Source of the DNA: Anaerolineales bacterium
Lineage (GTDB): Bacteria; Chloroflexota; Anaerolineae; JAAEKA01
Direction: 5' to 3'
DNA: 64,000 bases
NCBI GenBank assembly: GCA_020634615.1
Contig: JACKBI010000013.1
Span: 1 to 64,000 of the forward strand
Below, one piece after another: positions 34,073 through 41,932 of this stretch. The notes below the pieces were generated by a model. That model worked only from the letters and a program-made list of their open reading frames with translations, searched no databases and had not been told where the DNA came from. The translations under genes and the position numbers were made by a program. Each line of letters starts with the position of its first letter. The stretch's first letter is position 1.

Positions 34073-34600
34073 ATGAGCAACGACGTAACCTATGCCGGGC
34101 GCAGAGATCCGCGCTTTGTGACCGTCCGTCGCGGCGGTATGCTGGAAGACGCGCAGCACCGGCTGCTGGCGGCCTGGGCAGCCGAGTGCGCCGAGCACGT
34201 GCTCGACCTCTTTACCGCGGCCAATCCTGAAGACGGCCGGCCGCGCAACGCGATCGAGCAGGCGCGCGCCTGGTCCCGCGGTGAGATCACCATGACCCAG
34301 GCGCGCGAGGCTGCCTACGCGGCCCATGCGGCCGCCAGAGAGACATCCGGCGCCGCGCGCGAGGTGGCCCGCGCTGCCGGCCATGCCGTGGCCACCGCCC
34401 ACATGGCCGACCACGAACTTGGCGCCGCCGCGTACGCAATCAGGGCCGTGCGCGCTGCATCGCCGACTGACAAACGCGCAGAAGCCGGGCGACGTGAGTG
34501 CCTCTGGCAACGCGCATGCCTGCCGGAAGCCATACGTGATCTCGTGCTCTCAGACCAGGAGCGGCGGAACGACAAGTTGTGGTCGCTGTTCGACTGCTGA
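34073..34600 (+). CDS. Imm5-like putative immunity protein, copy 2
   Basis: A 175-aa helical Ala-rich protein, close paralogue of 7173: RDPRFVTVRRGGMLEDAQHR, WAAECAEHVLDLF, RPRNAIEQARAWSRGEITMT, and a C-terminal LPEAIRDLVLSDQERRND. Like the other copies it has no toxin neighbour and follows a DHFR-like gene. Its 3' side is the GNAT/GH114 remnant zone. Confidence 0.78.
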   Translation: MSNDVTYAGRRDPRFVTVRRGGMLEDAQHRLLAAWAAECAEHVLDLFTAANPEDGRPRNAIEQARAWSRGEITMTQAREAAYAAHAAARETSGAAREVARAAGHAVATAHMADHELGAAAYAIRAVRAASPTDKRAEAGRRECLWQRACLPEAIRDLVLSDQERRNDKLWSLFDC

Positions 34601-34618
34601 GCGGACGATCGCGAGCAG

Positions 34619-34873
34619 ATGCAGGGCTGGCTGCAGTGCAACCTGGACCATCAGTCACAGTACGGCTACGGTCTCTTCTCGGTGATCCTCAAAGCCAGCG
34701 GAAAACTGATCGGCGACTGCGGTCTGGAGGTCATGGAGGTCGATGGCGCACAACTGGCCGAGCTGGGCTTCGACTTCCGCAGCGACAACTGGCACCAGGG
34801 TCTGGCGACCGAGGCAGCGACCGCCGTGCGCGACTTTGCATTCGGCGTACTCGATACTTCGACTGGGCGCTGA
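34619..34873 (+). pseudogene. Internal fragment of a GNAT gene
   Basis: From MQGWLQCNLDHQSQYGYGLF to GLATEAATAVRDFAF the sequence is nearly identical in DNA and protein to residues 50-128 of the intact GNAT at 40099. The first 49 residues and the C-terminal third are missing, and after FGVL the frame runs into unrelated sequence. It lacks a ribosome site. Confidence 0.8.
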
Positions 34874-35067
34874 CGGAGGATTGCTTTGCCGAGGACTGGT
34901 GTACGCAGATGCTCCCCTTTATCGACGGCGGCAAGGCGGTGTTTGCTGCTGAATACAGGGATACCGGCGTCTCGTTGAACAAGATCTGTCCTGATGCGGA
35001 CAGGTTGGGCTTCAGCGTCATCCTGAAAAACCGCGATCTCGATGCCGAGCGTGGAGCCTATCCCTGA
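34855..35067 (+). pseudogene. C-terminal fragment of a GH114 endo-polygalactosaminidase-like gene
   Basis: In the frame ending at TGA 35065 the sequence reads YFDWALTEDCFAEDWC, then PFIDGGKAVFAAEY and LGFSVILKNRDLDAERGAYP. This is the C-terminal end of GH114-type glycosidases (FDxALxExCF, PFIxAGKAVFxxEY, ALGFSxxxKxxxLDAxR). The N-terminal catalytic part is missing and the fragment directly joins the GNAT remnant in a different frame. Confidence 0.72.
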
Positions 35068-35079
35068 TGGATATAATCT

Positions 35080-36021
35080 ATGACGCTTGATGTCACATTG
35101 GTAGAAACGTTCCTGACCAGCCACTACGGCGACGGTATCGCTGCTGTTGCGCCTATCGGCAGGGGTGAGTGGTCGCAGGCGTTTGCGTTCGACCGGCAGG
35201 GCCGCGGCTATGTGGTCCGCTTCGGCGCGCATGTGGACGATTTCGAGCGTGACCGGTTTGCCGCACGTTTCAGTTCGCCCGCTCTGCCCGTCCCGCAGGT
35301 GGTCGATCTCGGCGAGGCATTTGGCGGCTACTACGCAGTCTCGGAGCGGATGCCCGGCAGCTACATCGACGAGAGCGACGAAGCGCAGATGCGCGCGCTG
35401 CTGCCGGCCCTGTTTGCTGCGCTGGATGCCATGCGGCTGGCCGATCTGTCGCCCACCGCCGGCTTCGGCGGCTTGGACGGCGCGGGCAACGCGCCGTGCG
35501 CCAGTTGGCAGGAGGTGCTGCTGGGCGTCGCCGATGACAGCCCCGGGGATCGCATCGGCGGCTGGCGGGCAAAGTTGGCAGCATCGCCGGTCGGCAGCGC
35601 CCCTTTCGACCGGGCGTATGATCGCCTGCAAGCGCTGTCCGCCGATCTGCCCAACGAGCGCCATCTGATCCACAACGACCTGCTGCACTTCAACGTGCTA
35701 GTCGAAGGTGACCGGATCACCGGCGTGCTGGACTGGGGCTGCGCGATGGCCGGCGACTTTCTTTACGATCTGGCGTGGTTCTGCTTCTGGCAGCCCTGGT
35801 ATCCGGCCTGGCGGTCCATCGATTTCGCGGCGGCAGCGCGCCGCCACTATGCTGCCATCGGCCTCCATGTGCCGGGATTCGACCGGCGGCTGCTCTGTTA
35901 CCAGCTCCACATCGGGCTGGCCGGCATGGCCTACCAGGCATTCGCCGGCCACCAGAACGACCTGGTCGAAACCGCACTGCGCATCGCCGACGTGAGTAGC
36001 GATCTGTCAGAGACTGTTTGA
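35080..36021 (+). CDS. Hygromycin phosphotransferase-like kinase
   Basis: A 313-aa APH-superfamily protein. The catalytic loop is HLIHNDLLHFNVLVEGDRIT (HxDxxxxN) and the metal segment GVLDWGCAMAGDFLYDLAWF is close to the hygromycin B kinase branch. The N-lobe has the GRGEWSQAFAFDRQGRGYVV loop. Many Chloroflexota carry such genes without resistance being shown, so the substrate is open. Its stop lies in an ACTGTTTGAAAA string beside palindromic element C. Confidence 0.86.
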   Translation: MTLDVTLVETFLTSHYGDGIAAVAPIGRGEWSQAFAFDRQGRGYVVRFGAHVDDFERDRFAARFSSPALPVPQVVDLGEAFGGYYAVSERMPGSYIDESDEAQMRALLPALFAALDAMRLADLSPTAGFGGLDGAGNAPCASWQEVLLGVADDSPGDRIGGWRAKLAASPVGSAPFDRAYDRLQALSADLPNERHLIHNDLLHFNVLVEGDRITGVLDWGCAMAGDFLYDLAWFCFWQPWYPAWRSIDFAAAARRHYAAIGLHVPGFDRRLLCYQLHIGLAGMAYQAFAGHQNDLVETALRIADVSSDLSETV

Positions 36022-36036
36022 AAAACCACCGGATCT

Positions 36037-36123
36037 GACTTCGGAAGTCGCCAAACCAGTACCCAGTGGGTACTTCAGCCGTTTGAGGCCGGTCGTGCGC
36101 AGTGAGGGTCGACTTCCGAAGTC
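36037..36123. repeat. 87-bp palindromic element, copy C
   Basis: GACTTCGGAAGTCGCC (36037-36052) and CGACTTCCGAAGTC (36110-36123) form 14 perfectly paired bases with a one-base mismatch beyond. The span is 87 bases. It separates the kinase gene from the GNAT at 36156. Confidence 0.8.
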
Positions 36124-36155
36124 TGTCTACGACACCCCATAAGCGATCAGTCAGA

Positions 36156-36668
36156 ATGAGTCGTATTCGTCAGGCTGTACCGGAGGACGGGAAAGCGCTC
36201 ACCCGGCTGGCGCGGGAAACATACGTGGCGGCTTTCGGCCACAGCTTCACCCCCGCCGATCTGGCCGCTCACCTGGAACGCCACCTGTCCACATCCAACG
36301 TGGACGGGTGGATCGCTCGCGACACCGTCCTGCTGGCCGAGGCGGAGGACAGGCTGGTGGGTTTCGTGCAGTTCGGCCCGGCCGGCCCGGCTATGGAACT
36401 GCGGAGACTGTACGTCCTCGCTGGTTGCCAGGGATGCGGCATCGGCAGTCGTCTGCTGCGAGCCGCGCTGGCGCACCCTGACATGGCCGGCGCCGATCGC
36501 ATCGTGCTCGACGTGTGGGAGCGGAATCACGGCGCGCGCCGGCTGTACGAGCGCTACGGTTTTCAGGTCGTTGGCCGGCGCAGCTTCGCGGTGGCGTCCG
36601 GCGCGGCCAGCGACGACGATCTGATCATGCAGCGGCTGGCTTGCCAGAATTCCGACCTTGCGCAATAA
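36156..36668 (+). CDS. GNAT acetyltransferase
   Basis: A 170-aa GNAT: SRIRQAVPEDGKALTRLARE at the start, LRRLYVLAGCQGCGIGSRLL with the acetyl-CoA loop (QGCGIG), and VLDVWERNHGARRLYERYGF as motif B. The layout resembles spermidine- or protein-acetylating small GNATs. The ATG follows the palindromic element by 33 bases. Confidence 0.88.
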   Translation: MSRIRQAVPEDGKALTRLARETYVAAFGHSFTPADLAAHLERHLSTSNVDGWIARDTVLLAEAEDRLVGFVQFGPAGPAMELRRLYVLAGCQGCGIGSRLLRAALAHPDMAGADRIVLDVWERNHGARRLYERYGFQVVGRRSFAVASGAASDDDLIMQRLACQNSDLAQ

Positions 36669-36767
36669 TGCCGGACGATCTAGATCCATACGACGCAACA
36701 ATCTCTGCCGGAACGGCCGGCTTCAACAGACTCAAGGCGCGTTCGCGCAGATCCTTATGCCGTCTCC

Positions 36768-37514
36768 ATGAAAGTCTTTGTCACCGGCAGCTCCAGCGCG
36801 ATCGGTACATCGCTGCTGGCAGCGCTACAAGCTCGGGGCCACGGTGCGGTCGCTTTCGACCCGCAACCGTCATCCCATCCACTGCACGGTGTGGCATATT
36901 TCCGCGACGACGTGCGCGATGTGGATGCGGTAGACCGGGCCGCCGCGGGCTGCGATGCCGGTATCCATCTGGCTGTGCGCGCCAACGATCACAACGCAAC
37001 CGAGGTCATGACTGTCAACGTCCTCGGCGCCTACGCTTTTTTCCGCGCGGCGCAACGGCACGGCTTCCGCAGCGTAGTGCTGGCCAGCTCGGCGCCGGTT
37101 CACCTTCCGTCCGCGTCGAACGACAACGACGACTTGCTGCGCACCGATGCCGGTGACACCTACGATCTCAGCAAAAAGCTTCAAGAAGTGATCGCACAGG
37201 ATTTTCACACGCACGGTCTGCCTGTCATCTGTCTCCGTTTTGGACACGTCGTGCGCGGCGCCAATGAGACCACTCTGGCCGGCGCGCCGCTGGATCACCT
37301 TCCATACTGCCGCGGCGGCTGGGTCGCACTGGAAGATGTGGTGGCGGGCTGCCTGGCAGCGTTGGAGAGCGCCGGCCCGCGGACTTTCGAGGTTTACAAT
37401 CTGGTTGGTTCACGGAGCGGCCGTGACCGATTCAACGTAGCCGAGGCCGAGCAGCGCCTGGGAATCAGGCTTGCCTATGATTTTTCAAGGCATGAACCGG
37501 AGAACGAGTTGTGA
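36768..37514 (+). CDS. NAD(P)-dependent epimerase/dehydratase-like protein
   Basis: A 248-aa extended-SDR protein. The dinucleotide motif is MKVFVTGSSSAIGTSLLAAL, the Ser region is SVVLASSAPVHLPSA and the Tyr/Lys pair is YDLSKK. It is shorter than typical sugar-nucleotide epimerases (about 310-330 aa), so the substrate domain is reduced. No sugar-pathway genes adjoin it. Confidence 0.84.
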   Translation: MKVFVTGSSSAIGTSLLAALQARGHGAVAFDPQPSSHPLHGVAYFRDDVRDVDAVDRAAAGCDAGIHLAVRANDHNATEVMTVNVLGAYAFFRAAQRHGFRSVVLASSAPVHLPSASNDNDDLLRTDAGDTYDLSKKLQEVIAQDFHTHGLPVICLRFGHVVRGANETTLAGAPLDHLPYCRGGWVALEDVVAGCLAALESAGPRTFEVYNLVGSRSGRDRFNVAEAEQRLGIRLAYDFSRHEPENEL

Positions 37515-37581
37515 AATCACGCCGGACGACTGGTGTTAGCCATCTGTTGCCGGACGAACTACCTGGAGCATTACGCGAAAG

Positions 37582-38841
37582 ATGACTGCCATGCTGACCA
37601 TCGATATCGATATCGCCCGCCGCTTCATCCTTGGCAAACAGGGCTTGTGGCCCGGCCGGCGCTGGCGCGGTACTGAGGGCGTGGAACAGGCCATGCGCGC
37701 GATGGAATACCTGCAACTCGACCCGTTGCAGATCATCGCGCGCAGCCAGGACATCAAGCTGCACAGCCGCGTGCTGGAATACACGCCGGGCCTGTGGGAG
37801 GAAGTGACCTATGGGCAGCGCAAGTTCTTCGACTGGGGCGGCTGGCTGGCCGTTCGCCCCATGGATGAACTGCCGCACTGGCGCGTCGTCATGCGCCGCG
37901 AGCGTGAGAGTGCCTCACGTCTGAGCGAAACGGCCAACGAACACGCGGAAGCCATCGTCGAAATGCGGGACATCCTGCGTGAGCGCGGCACGGTCAGCAA
38001 CCGCGATTTCAAGATGGCGACCCGTAAACGCACCGACAGCTATCGCGGCCGCAAGGACAGCGCGCTGGCGCTCTATTACCTGTGGCGCACCGGCGAAGTG
38101 ATGACGCATCACCGTGAGAACTTCGAGCGCGTCTATGCCCTCACCGAGACGGTCGCGCCTGCGCATCTCATTGTCGAAAGCGACGAGGCCGCGGCCGACC
38201 GCTTCCTGATCAAGAAGGACGTCGCCTTCTCTGGCCTGTCACGGGTAGGCCGCGCGCAGGATTCCTATCATCGCGGCCTGCCGCTCAACGAAGTCAAAAC
38301 TATGCTTGCTGCGATGCTGGCCGACGGCGATCTCATCGAGGTAAAGGTGGAAGGCTGGAAAGCGGTCCACCACGCGCTGGGCAGCGACGCCGCGCTGTTG
38401 GACGATCTGATCGCCGGGCGCGTGCCGGAGCCATGGATGCCGCTCGAGGGGTCCACGACGGATGAGGTCGTCTTCCTCGCGCCGCTGGATCCGGTCAGCG
38501 CCCGCGGGCGCGCCAAAATCCTGTTCGGCTTCGACTACGTGTGGGAGGTATACAAACCTGTGCATCAACGCAAGTTTGGCTACTACACCTTGCCGGTCCT
38601 GTGGGGTGAGCGTCTGGTCGCGCGTTTCGACAGCAAGCTTGACCGGACGACCAACACCTTTATCATCCTGGGACTGTGGCTGGAAGAGGAGGCCCTTGGC
38701 ACAGATGAGGCATTCGCGGAGGCGCTGGCGCGCGGTTTTGCGCGTTTCGTCCGGTTTCTCGGCGCAGACACGCTGGATGCAACGGCGGTCAAGGAGCCGC
38801 TGCTGCGTCACCGGATAGAGTCTTCCACAGCAACAGACTGA
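37582..38841 (+). CDS. YcaQ/AlkZ-type crosslink-repair DNA glycosylase
   Basis: A 419-aa winged-helix (HTH_42) protein. The catalytic-region motif QLDPLQ lies near residue 42 (AMEYLQLDPLQIIARS); Gln/Asp there act in unhooking interstrand crosslinks in E. coli YcaQ. EYTPGLWEEVTYG and AVRPMDELPHWR follow, and the C-terminal half has the FDYVWEVYKPVHQRKFGYYT segment of this family. A second, more distant winged-helix family member is at 58364. It starts 67 bases after the epimerase gene. Confidence 0.9.
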   Translation: MTAMLTIDIDIARRFILGKQGLWPGRRWRGTEGVEQAMRAMEYLQLDPLQIIARSQDIKLHSRVLEYTPGLWEEVTYGQRKFFDWGGWLAVRPMDELPHWRVVMRRERESASRLSETANEHAEAIVEMRDILRERGTVSNRDFKMATRKRTDSYRGRKDSALALYYLWRTGEVMTHHRENFERVYALTETVAPAHLIVESDEAAADRFLIKKDVAFSGLSRVGRAQDSYHRGLPLNEVKTMLAAMLADGDLIEVKVEGWKAVHHALGSDAALLDDLIAGRVPEPWMPLEGSTTDEVVFLAPLDPVSARGRAKILFGFDYVWEVYKPVHQRKFGYYTLPVLWGERLVARFDSKLDRTTNTFIILGLWLEEEALGTDEAFAEALARGFARFVRFLGADTLDATAVKEPLLRHRIESSTATD

Positions 38842-38893
38842 AGTCGAGGTTTGCGGCGCCGTGTGCCCATGTCGCCGAGGAGAAAGTATTCAC

Positions 38894-39088
38894 ATGACGC
38901 AACCGAGCGATGAAGCACGCAAGGACAACCGCGGCCGGCGTGCCGCGGCCGGCATGGGCCTCGCATTGGTCCTCGGTCTTGCTCTGGGAGCAGCCATGGA
39001 CAACATTGCGCTTGGACTTGCCATCGGTATAATAGTTGGCGGCATCGGTGTCGCAATAGACCGGCGGCGTACGGGAAAGAATTCCTAG
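38894..39088 (+). CDS. Small membrane protein
   Basis: A 64-aa protein with a polar N-terminus and one long hydrophobic hairpin (AAGMGLALVLGLALGAAMDN; IALGLAIGIIVGGIGVAIDR) ending in basic residues. The hydrophobic part is Gly-rich. GGAGAAAG precedes the ATG. No family recognised; the size suggests a small structural or regulatory membrane component. Confidence 0.7.
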   Translation: MTQPSDEARKDNRGRRAAAGMGLALVLGLALGAAMDNIALGLAIGIIVGGIGVAIDRRRTGKNS

Positions 39089-39180
39089 GTGGAAACTGTG
39101 CCGGTGTCGAAACAGTCGCGGATCAGGAGATCCGCACAGGCGAACCTCGTTGGACAGAAATGGGAGCAGAAGCGATAGAT

Positions 39181-39594
39181 ATGGACGAAATGACAGACAA
39201 CAGCGCAGAAATGAGTTCCTGGGCCAAGGGGATCGCCGCCATTACGCTGTTCGTCGAAGACCTGGAAGCCGCCAAGGCGTTCTATGGCAAAACATTCGGC
39301 ATGCCGGTGATGTGGGAAGACCCTAACTCGGCCGTCTTTGAGTTCGGCAGTACACTCATCAACCTTTTGCGAATCACCGAAGCGCCGGTGCTTGTCGAGC
39401 CGGCCAAGGTGGCGACGCGCGAGTCAGGATCACGCGTCGTGTTCACCCTCCCGGTCGACGACGTAGATGCCATGTGCGCCGAGTTGATTGCGCGCGGCGT
39501 TGAACTTCTGAACGGGCCGATGGATCGGCCGTGGGGAATTCGAACGGCCAGTTTCATGGACCCCGGCGGCCACATCTGGGAAATCGCCAAATAG
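39181..39594 (+). CDS. VOC-family (glyoxalase-fold) protein, copy 3
   Basis: A 137-aa protein with a VOC domain: AAITLFVEDLEAAKAFYGKT, DPNSAVFEFGSTLINLLR, and SFMDPGGHIWEIAK at the end. It belongs to a different branch from the copies at 16057 and 24647. The start is uncertain among ATGs at 39160, 39181 and 39190. The remnant at 10942 derives from the same branch. Confidence 0.86.
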   Translation: MDEMTDNSAEMSSWAKGIAAITLFVEDLEAAKAFYGKTFGMPVMWEDPNSAVFEFGSTLINLLRITEAPVLVEPAKVATRESGSRVVFTLPVDDVDAMCAELIARGVELLNGPMDRPWGIRTASFMDPGGHIWEIAK

Positions 39595-39607
39595 CAGGTC
39601 AGATCAA

Positions 39608-40102
39608 GTGGTCACACGAGTAGCAAAGGTTGTCCTCGTCTGGGCGGTCGCGTTGTACGTCACGCTGGTGGTGTTCAACAACCTCACCGACTACGGTTCG
39701 AACTTTGACTTCGTCTCGCACGTGCTGGCCATGGATACCACGTTCCCGGGCAACAACGGCATGTGGCGGGCTATCGACGTCCCGGCGCTGCACCACGCGT
39801 TCTACTGGCTGATCATCGCGACCGAAACCGCGATTGCCGTCCTGTGCTGGCTGGGCGGCTGGCGGCTGCTGCGGTCGATCAGCGACCCGGTCCGCTTCAA
39901 CGCAGCGAAAGGCGTCGCAGTGGCCGGCCTGACGCTGGGGATCGTCCTCTGGTTCACCGGCTTCATGACGGTCGGCGGCGAATGGTTCCTGATGTGGCAG
40001 TCCGGCACATGGAACGGCGTGGCCGCGGCGTTCCGGCTGATCGCCATCCTTGGCATCGTCCTGTTGTTCGTGGTTCTGCCGGACGGCGAAACCTCCCCAT
40101 GA
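39608..40102 (+). CDS. DUF2165-family membrane protein
   Basis: A 164-aa protein with four membrane segments. It opens with AKVVLVWAVALYVTLVVFNN, and the DYGSNFDFVSHVLAMDTTFP segment and the later MWQSGTWNG are hallmarks of DUF2165 (small predicted integral membrane proteins). A GTG start is used. Its stop overlaps the next start (ATGA), so the GNAT gene downstream is coupled. Function unknown. Confidence 0.86.
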   Translation: MVTRVAKVVLVWAVALYVTLVVFNNLTDYGSNFDFVSHVLAMDTTFPGNNGMWRAIDVPALHHAFYWLIIATETAIAVLCWLGGWRLLRSISDPVRFNAAKGVAVAGLTLGIVLWFTGFMTVGGEWFLMWQSGTWNGVAAAFRLIAILGIVLLFVVLPDGETSP

Positions 40103-40653
40103 CCCACACCAACCACCCAAATCTCGAAACGCAGCGTCTCCTGCTGCGCCCGATGGAGGAAAGCGACCTTGACGCGCTGCTGGGGATCTTCACCGATCCG
40201 CAGGTGATGGCTGCTTTTGACAGCCCACCTTTCAGCCGCGGCCAGATGCAGGGCTGGCTGCAGCGCAACCTGGACCACCAGGCGCAGTACGGCTACGGAC
40301 TCTTCTCAGTGATTCTCAAGGCCAGCGGGCAACTGATCGGCGACTGCGGTCTGGAGGTCATGGAGGTGGACGGCGCGCCGGTGGCTGAGCTGGGCTACGA
40401 CTTCCGCAGCGACCACTGGAATCAGGGGCTGGCGACCGAGGCAGCCACCACCGTGCGCGATTATGCGTTTCAAGTTCTGGAATTGGCTGAGCTGATCAGC
40501 CTGATTCGCGTCGGCAACGGCGCGTCCCGACGCGTGGCGGAGAAGGTTGGGTTGCGCTGCCTGGACGAATTCACCCGTTACGACACGCGCTACTGGAAGT
40601 ATGGGCTGACACGCGACGACTGGGCTGCGCTCGCCCAACCCCGCAATCAATAG
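40099..40653 (+). CDS. GNAT acetyltransferase (RimJ/RimL type)
   Basis: A 184-aa GNAT: LETQRLLLRPMEESDLDALL opens the domain, AELGYDFRSDHWNQGLATEA is the acetyl-CoA loop (WNQGLA), and RVGNGASRRVAEKVGL is motif B. It is the full-length parent of the fragment at 34619, which it matches at DNA level. It overlaps the DUF2165 gene. Confidence 0.9.
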   Translation: MTHTNHPNLETQRLLLRPMEESDLDALLGIFTDPQVMAAFDSPPFSRGQMQGWLQRNLDHQAQYGYGLFSVILKASGQLIGDCGLEVMEVDGAPVAELGYDFRSDHWNQGLATEAATTVRDYAFQVLELAELISLIRVGNGASRRVAEKVGLRCLDEFTRYDTRYWKYGLTRDDWAALAQPRNQ

Positions 40654-40776
40654 CAAGTGCGTCGGATCACGGTCAGCATGGGTAGCTGCGGCGGAGCATC
40701 CTGGGGCCGGATAGTGGGGAAAAAGTTGAGAAAGCTGGGGCGAACCATTGCGAATCGGCGGCGTTGGCGGGCCGGG

Positions 40777-41298
40777 TCAGCATTCTCCCGCCGCTTTCAG
40801 CAGCTTCGGCGTCACCAGCCATTGCAACTGGCCGCCGCCCGGCTGGACCTCGCGCCAAACGTCCACCGCCAGGACGAAGTGCGCCGCCGCGGCCGTCGGC
40901 ATGCGCAGGCTGTACACCCCCGCCTCGTCCGCGCCGATCAGTGCGCCGGCCAGATCCTCGAAACCGGGGTTATGGCCCACCAGCAGCACGTGGCCGGCGT
41001 CGTCGGGCAACGAGCGCACGACAGCCAGCAACGCCTCGCTGCTGGCCGCGTAGATCGACTCTTCCCAGCTAATCCGCTTCTTGTAGCCCGCTTCCTGCGC
41101 AAACAGATCACACGTCTGGCGGGCGCGGCGAGCGGGCGAGCTGACAATCAGGTCCGGCGTGAGATCGGCCTGCTTGAAAAACTGCCCCACAAACGGCGCA
41201 TCCTTGCGCCCGCGCTCGTTCAGCGGCCGGTCGAAATCGGCCAGCCCGGGATCGCCCCAATCCGACTTCGCATGGCGTAACAGCGTCAACAGTTTCAT
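40777..41298 (-). CDS. sixA: SixA-type histidine phosphatase
   Basis: A 173-aa protein of the histidine phosphatase superfamily. The RHG-like motif is TLLRHAKSDW (His at about 9), and a second SSPARRARQTCD and the GHNPGFEDL segment with the other histidine complete the site. SixA removes phosphate from phosphohistidine on phosphorelay or PTS proteins. The strong ribosome site on the minus strand (AAGGAGGAG) sets the start. Upstream is a repeat-rich stretch. Confidence 0.9.
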   Translation of the reverse strand: MKLLTLLRHAKSDWGDPGLADFDRPLNERGRKDAPFVGQFFKQADLTPDLIVSSPARRARQTCDLFAQEAGYKKRISWEESIYAASSEALLAVVRSLPDDAGHVLLVGHNPGFEDLAGALIGADEAGVYSLRMPTAAAAHFVLAVDVWREVQPGGGQLQWLVTPKLLKAAGEC

Positions 41299-41316
41299 CG
41301 TTCAACTCCTCCTTTT

Positions 41317-41388
41317 CGTACTCCTATTCGTACTCGTACTCCTACTCGTCCGATCCTCGAAGAGTACGAGGACAAGTACGAGTACGAG
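41317..41388. repeat. GTACTC/GAGTAC hairpin in the sixA leader
   Basis: TTCGTACTCGTACT (41327-41340) pairs with AGTACGAGTACGAG (41375-41388) with one mismatch, and repeated CGTACTC units extend the left arm. It lies immediately upstream of sixA on its strand, where it would form a 5' leader hairpin or an operator. Confidence 0.5.
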
Positions 41389-41412
41389 CCGATCCGCTCC
41401 GGCCTTCCGGTC

Positions 41413-41445
41413 CCCTCTCCCTGTGGGAGAGGGCTAGGGTGAGGG
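41413..41445. repeat. CCCTCTCCC/GGGAGAGGG REP-type element
   Basis: A perfect 9-bp stem CCCTCTCCC-TGT-GGGAGAGGG is followed by CTAGGGTGAGGG, a widely dispersed bacterial intergenic repeat. It lies between the CHAT gene end and sixA, where it could serve as a transcript end. Confidence 0.6.
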
Positions 41446-41458
41446 TGCGTCTTCACTT

Positions 41459-41932
41459 TCACGCCCCGTCCTCCGCTGCGCCCAGCATCTCCTCCAGTTG
41501 TTCCATCGCTTGCACTTGGTTTGGATAGAGACTACCGGCAGCATACAGTCGTCTGAGAATCGTCAATGCCCGGCTGAGTAACTCGCGGTTATGGTCTTCG
41601 TCAATCTGCGCGACCTTGTACAACGACACCACCAGATCCCATGCGGCATCGGCGCGGTCGGGTTCGGCGGCTGCGAGGCGCTCTCGGATATCGAGGGAGC
41701 GCTGGAAGGCTTGGCGGGCCTGCTCGCCCTGGCCGAGGGCTTTGAAGAGGTCGCCCATGCGTTCGTAGGAGACGGAGAGGTCGCGCTGGTAGTCGGCGCG
41801 GTCGGGTTCGGCGGCGGCGAGGCGCTCGGCGATATCGAGGGAGCGCTGGAAGGCTTGGCGGGCCTGCTCGCCCTGGCCGAGGGCTTGGAAGAGGTCGCCC
41901 ATTTTGTTGTAGGAGACGGAGAGGTCGCGCTG
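41459..41932 (-). pseudogene. 3' TPR part of the CHAT gene, beyond an in-frame stop
   Basis: The frame of the large CHAT protein continues here after a single TAG. It reads QRDLSVSYNKMGDLFQALGQ, then two near-identical 48-residue TPR units (QARQAFQRSLDI.ERLAAAE) and a unique helical end. The TAG replaces the TAC found at the same position in the next repeat unit. If the stop is real, this segment is untranslated or made separately from an ATG at 41902; if it is a recent mutation or sequence error, the intact protein would be about 1398 aa. Confidence 0.7.
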
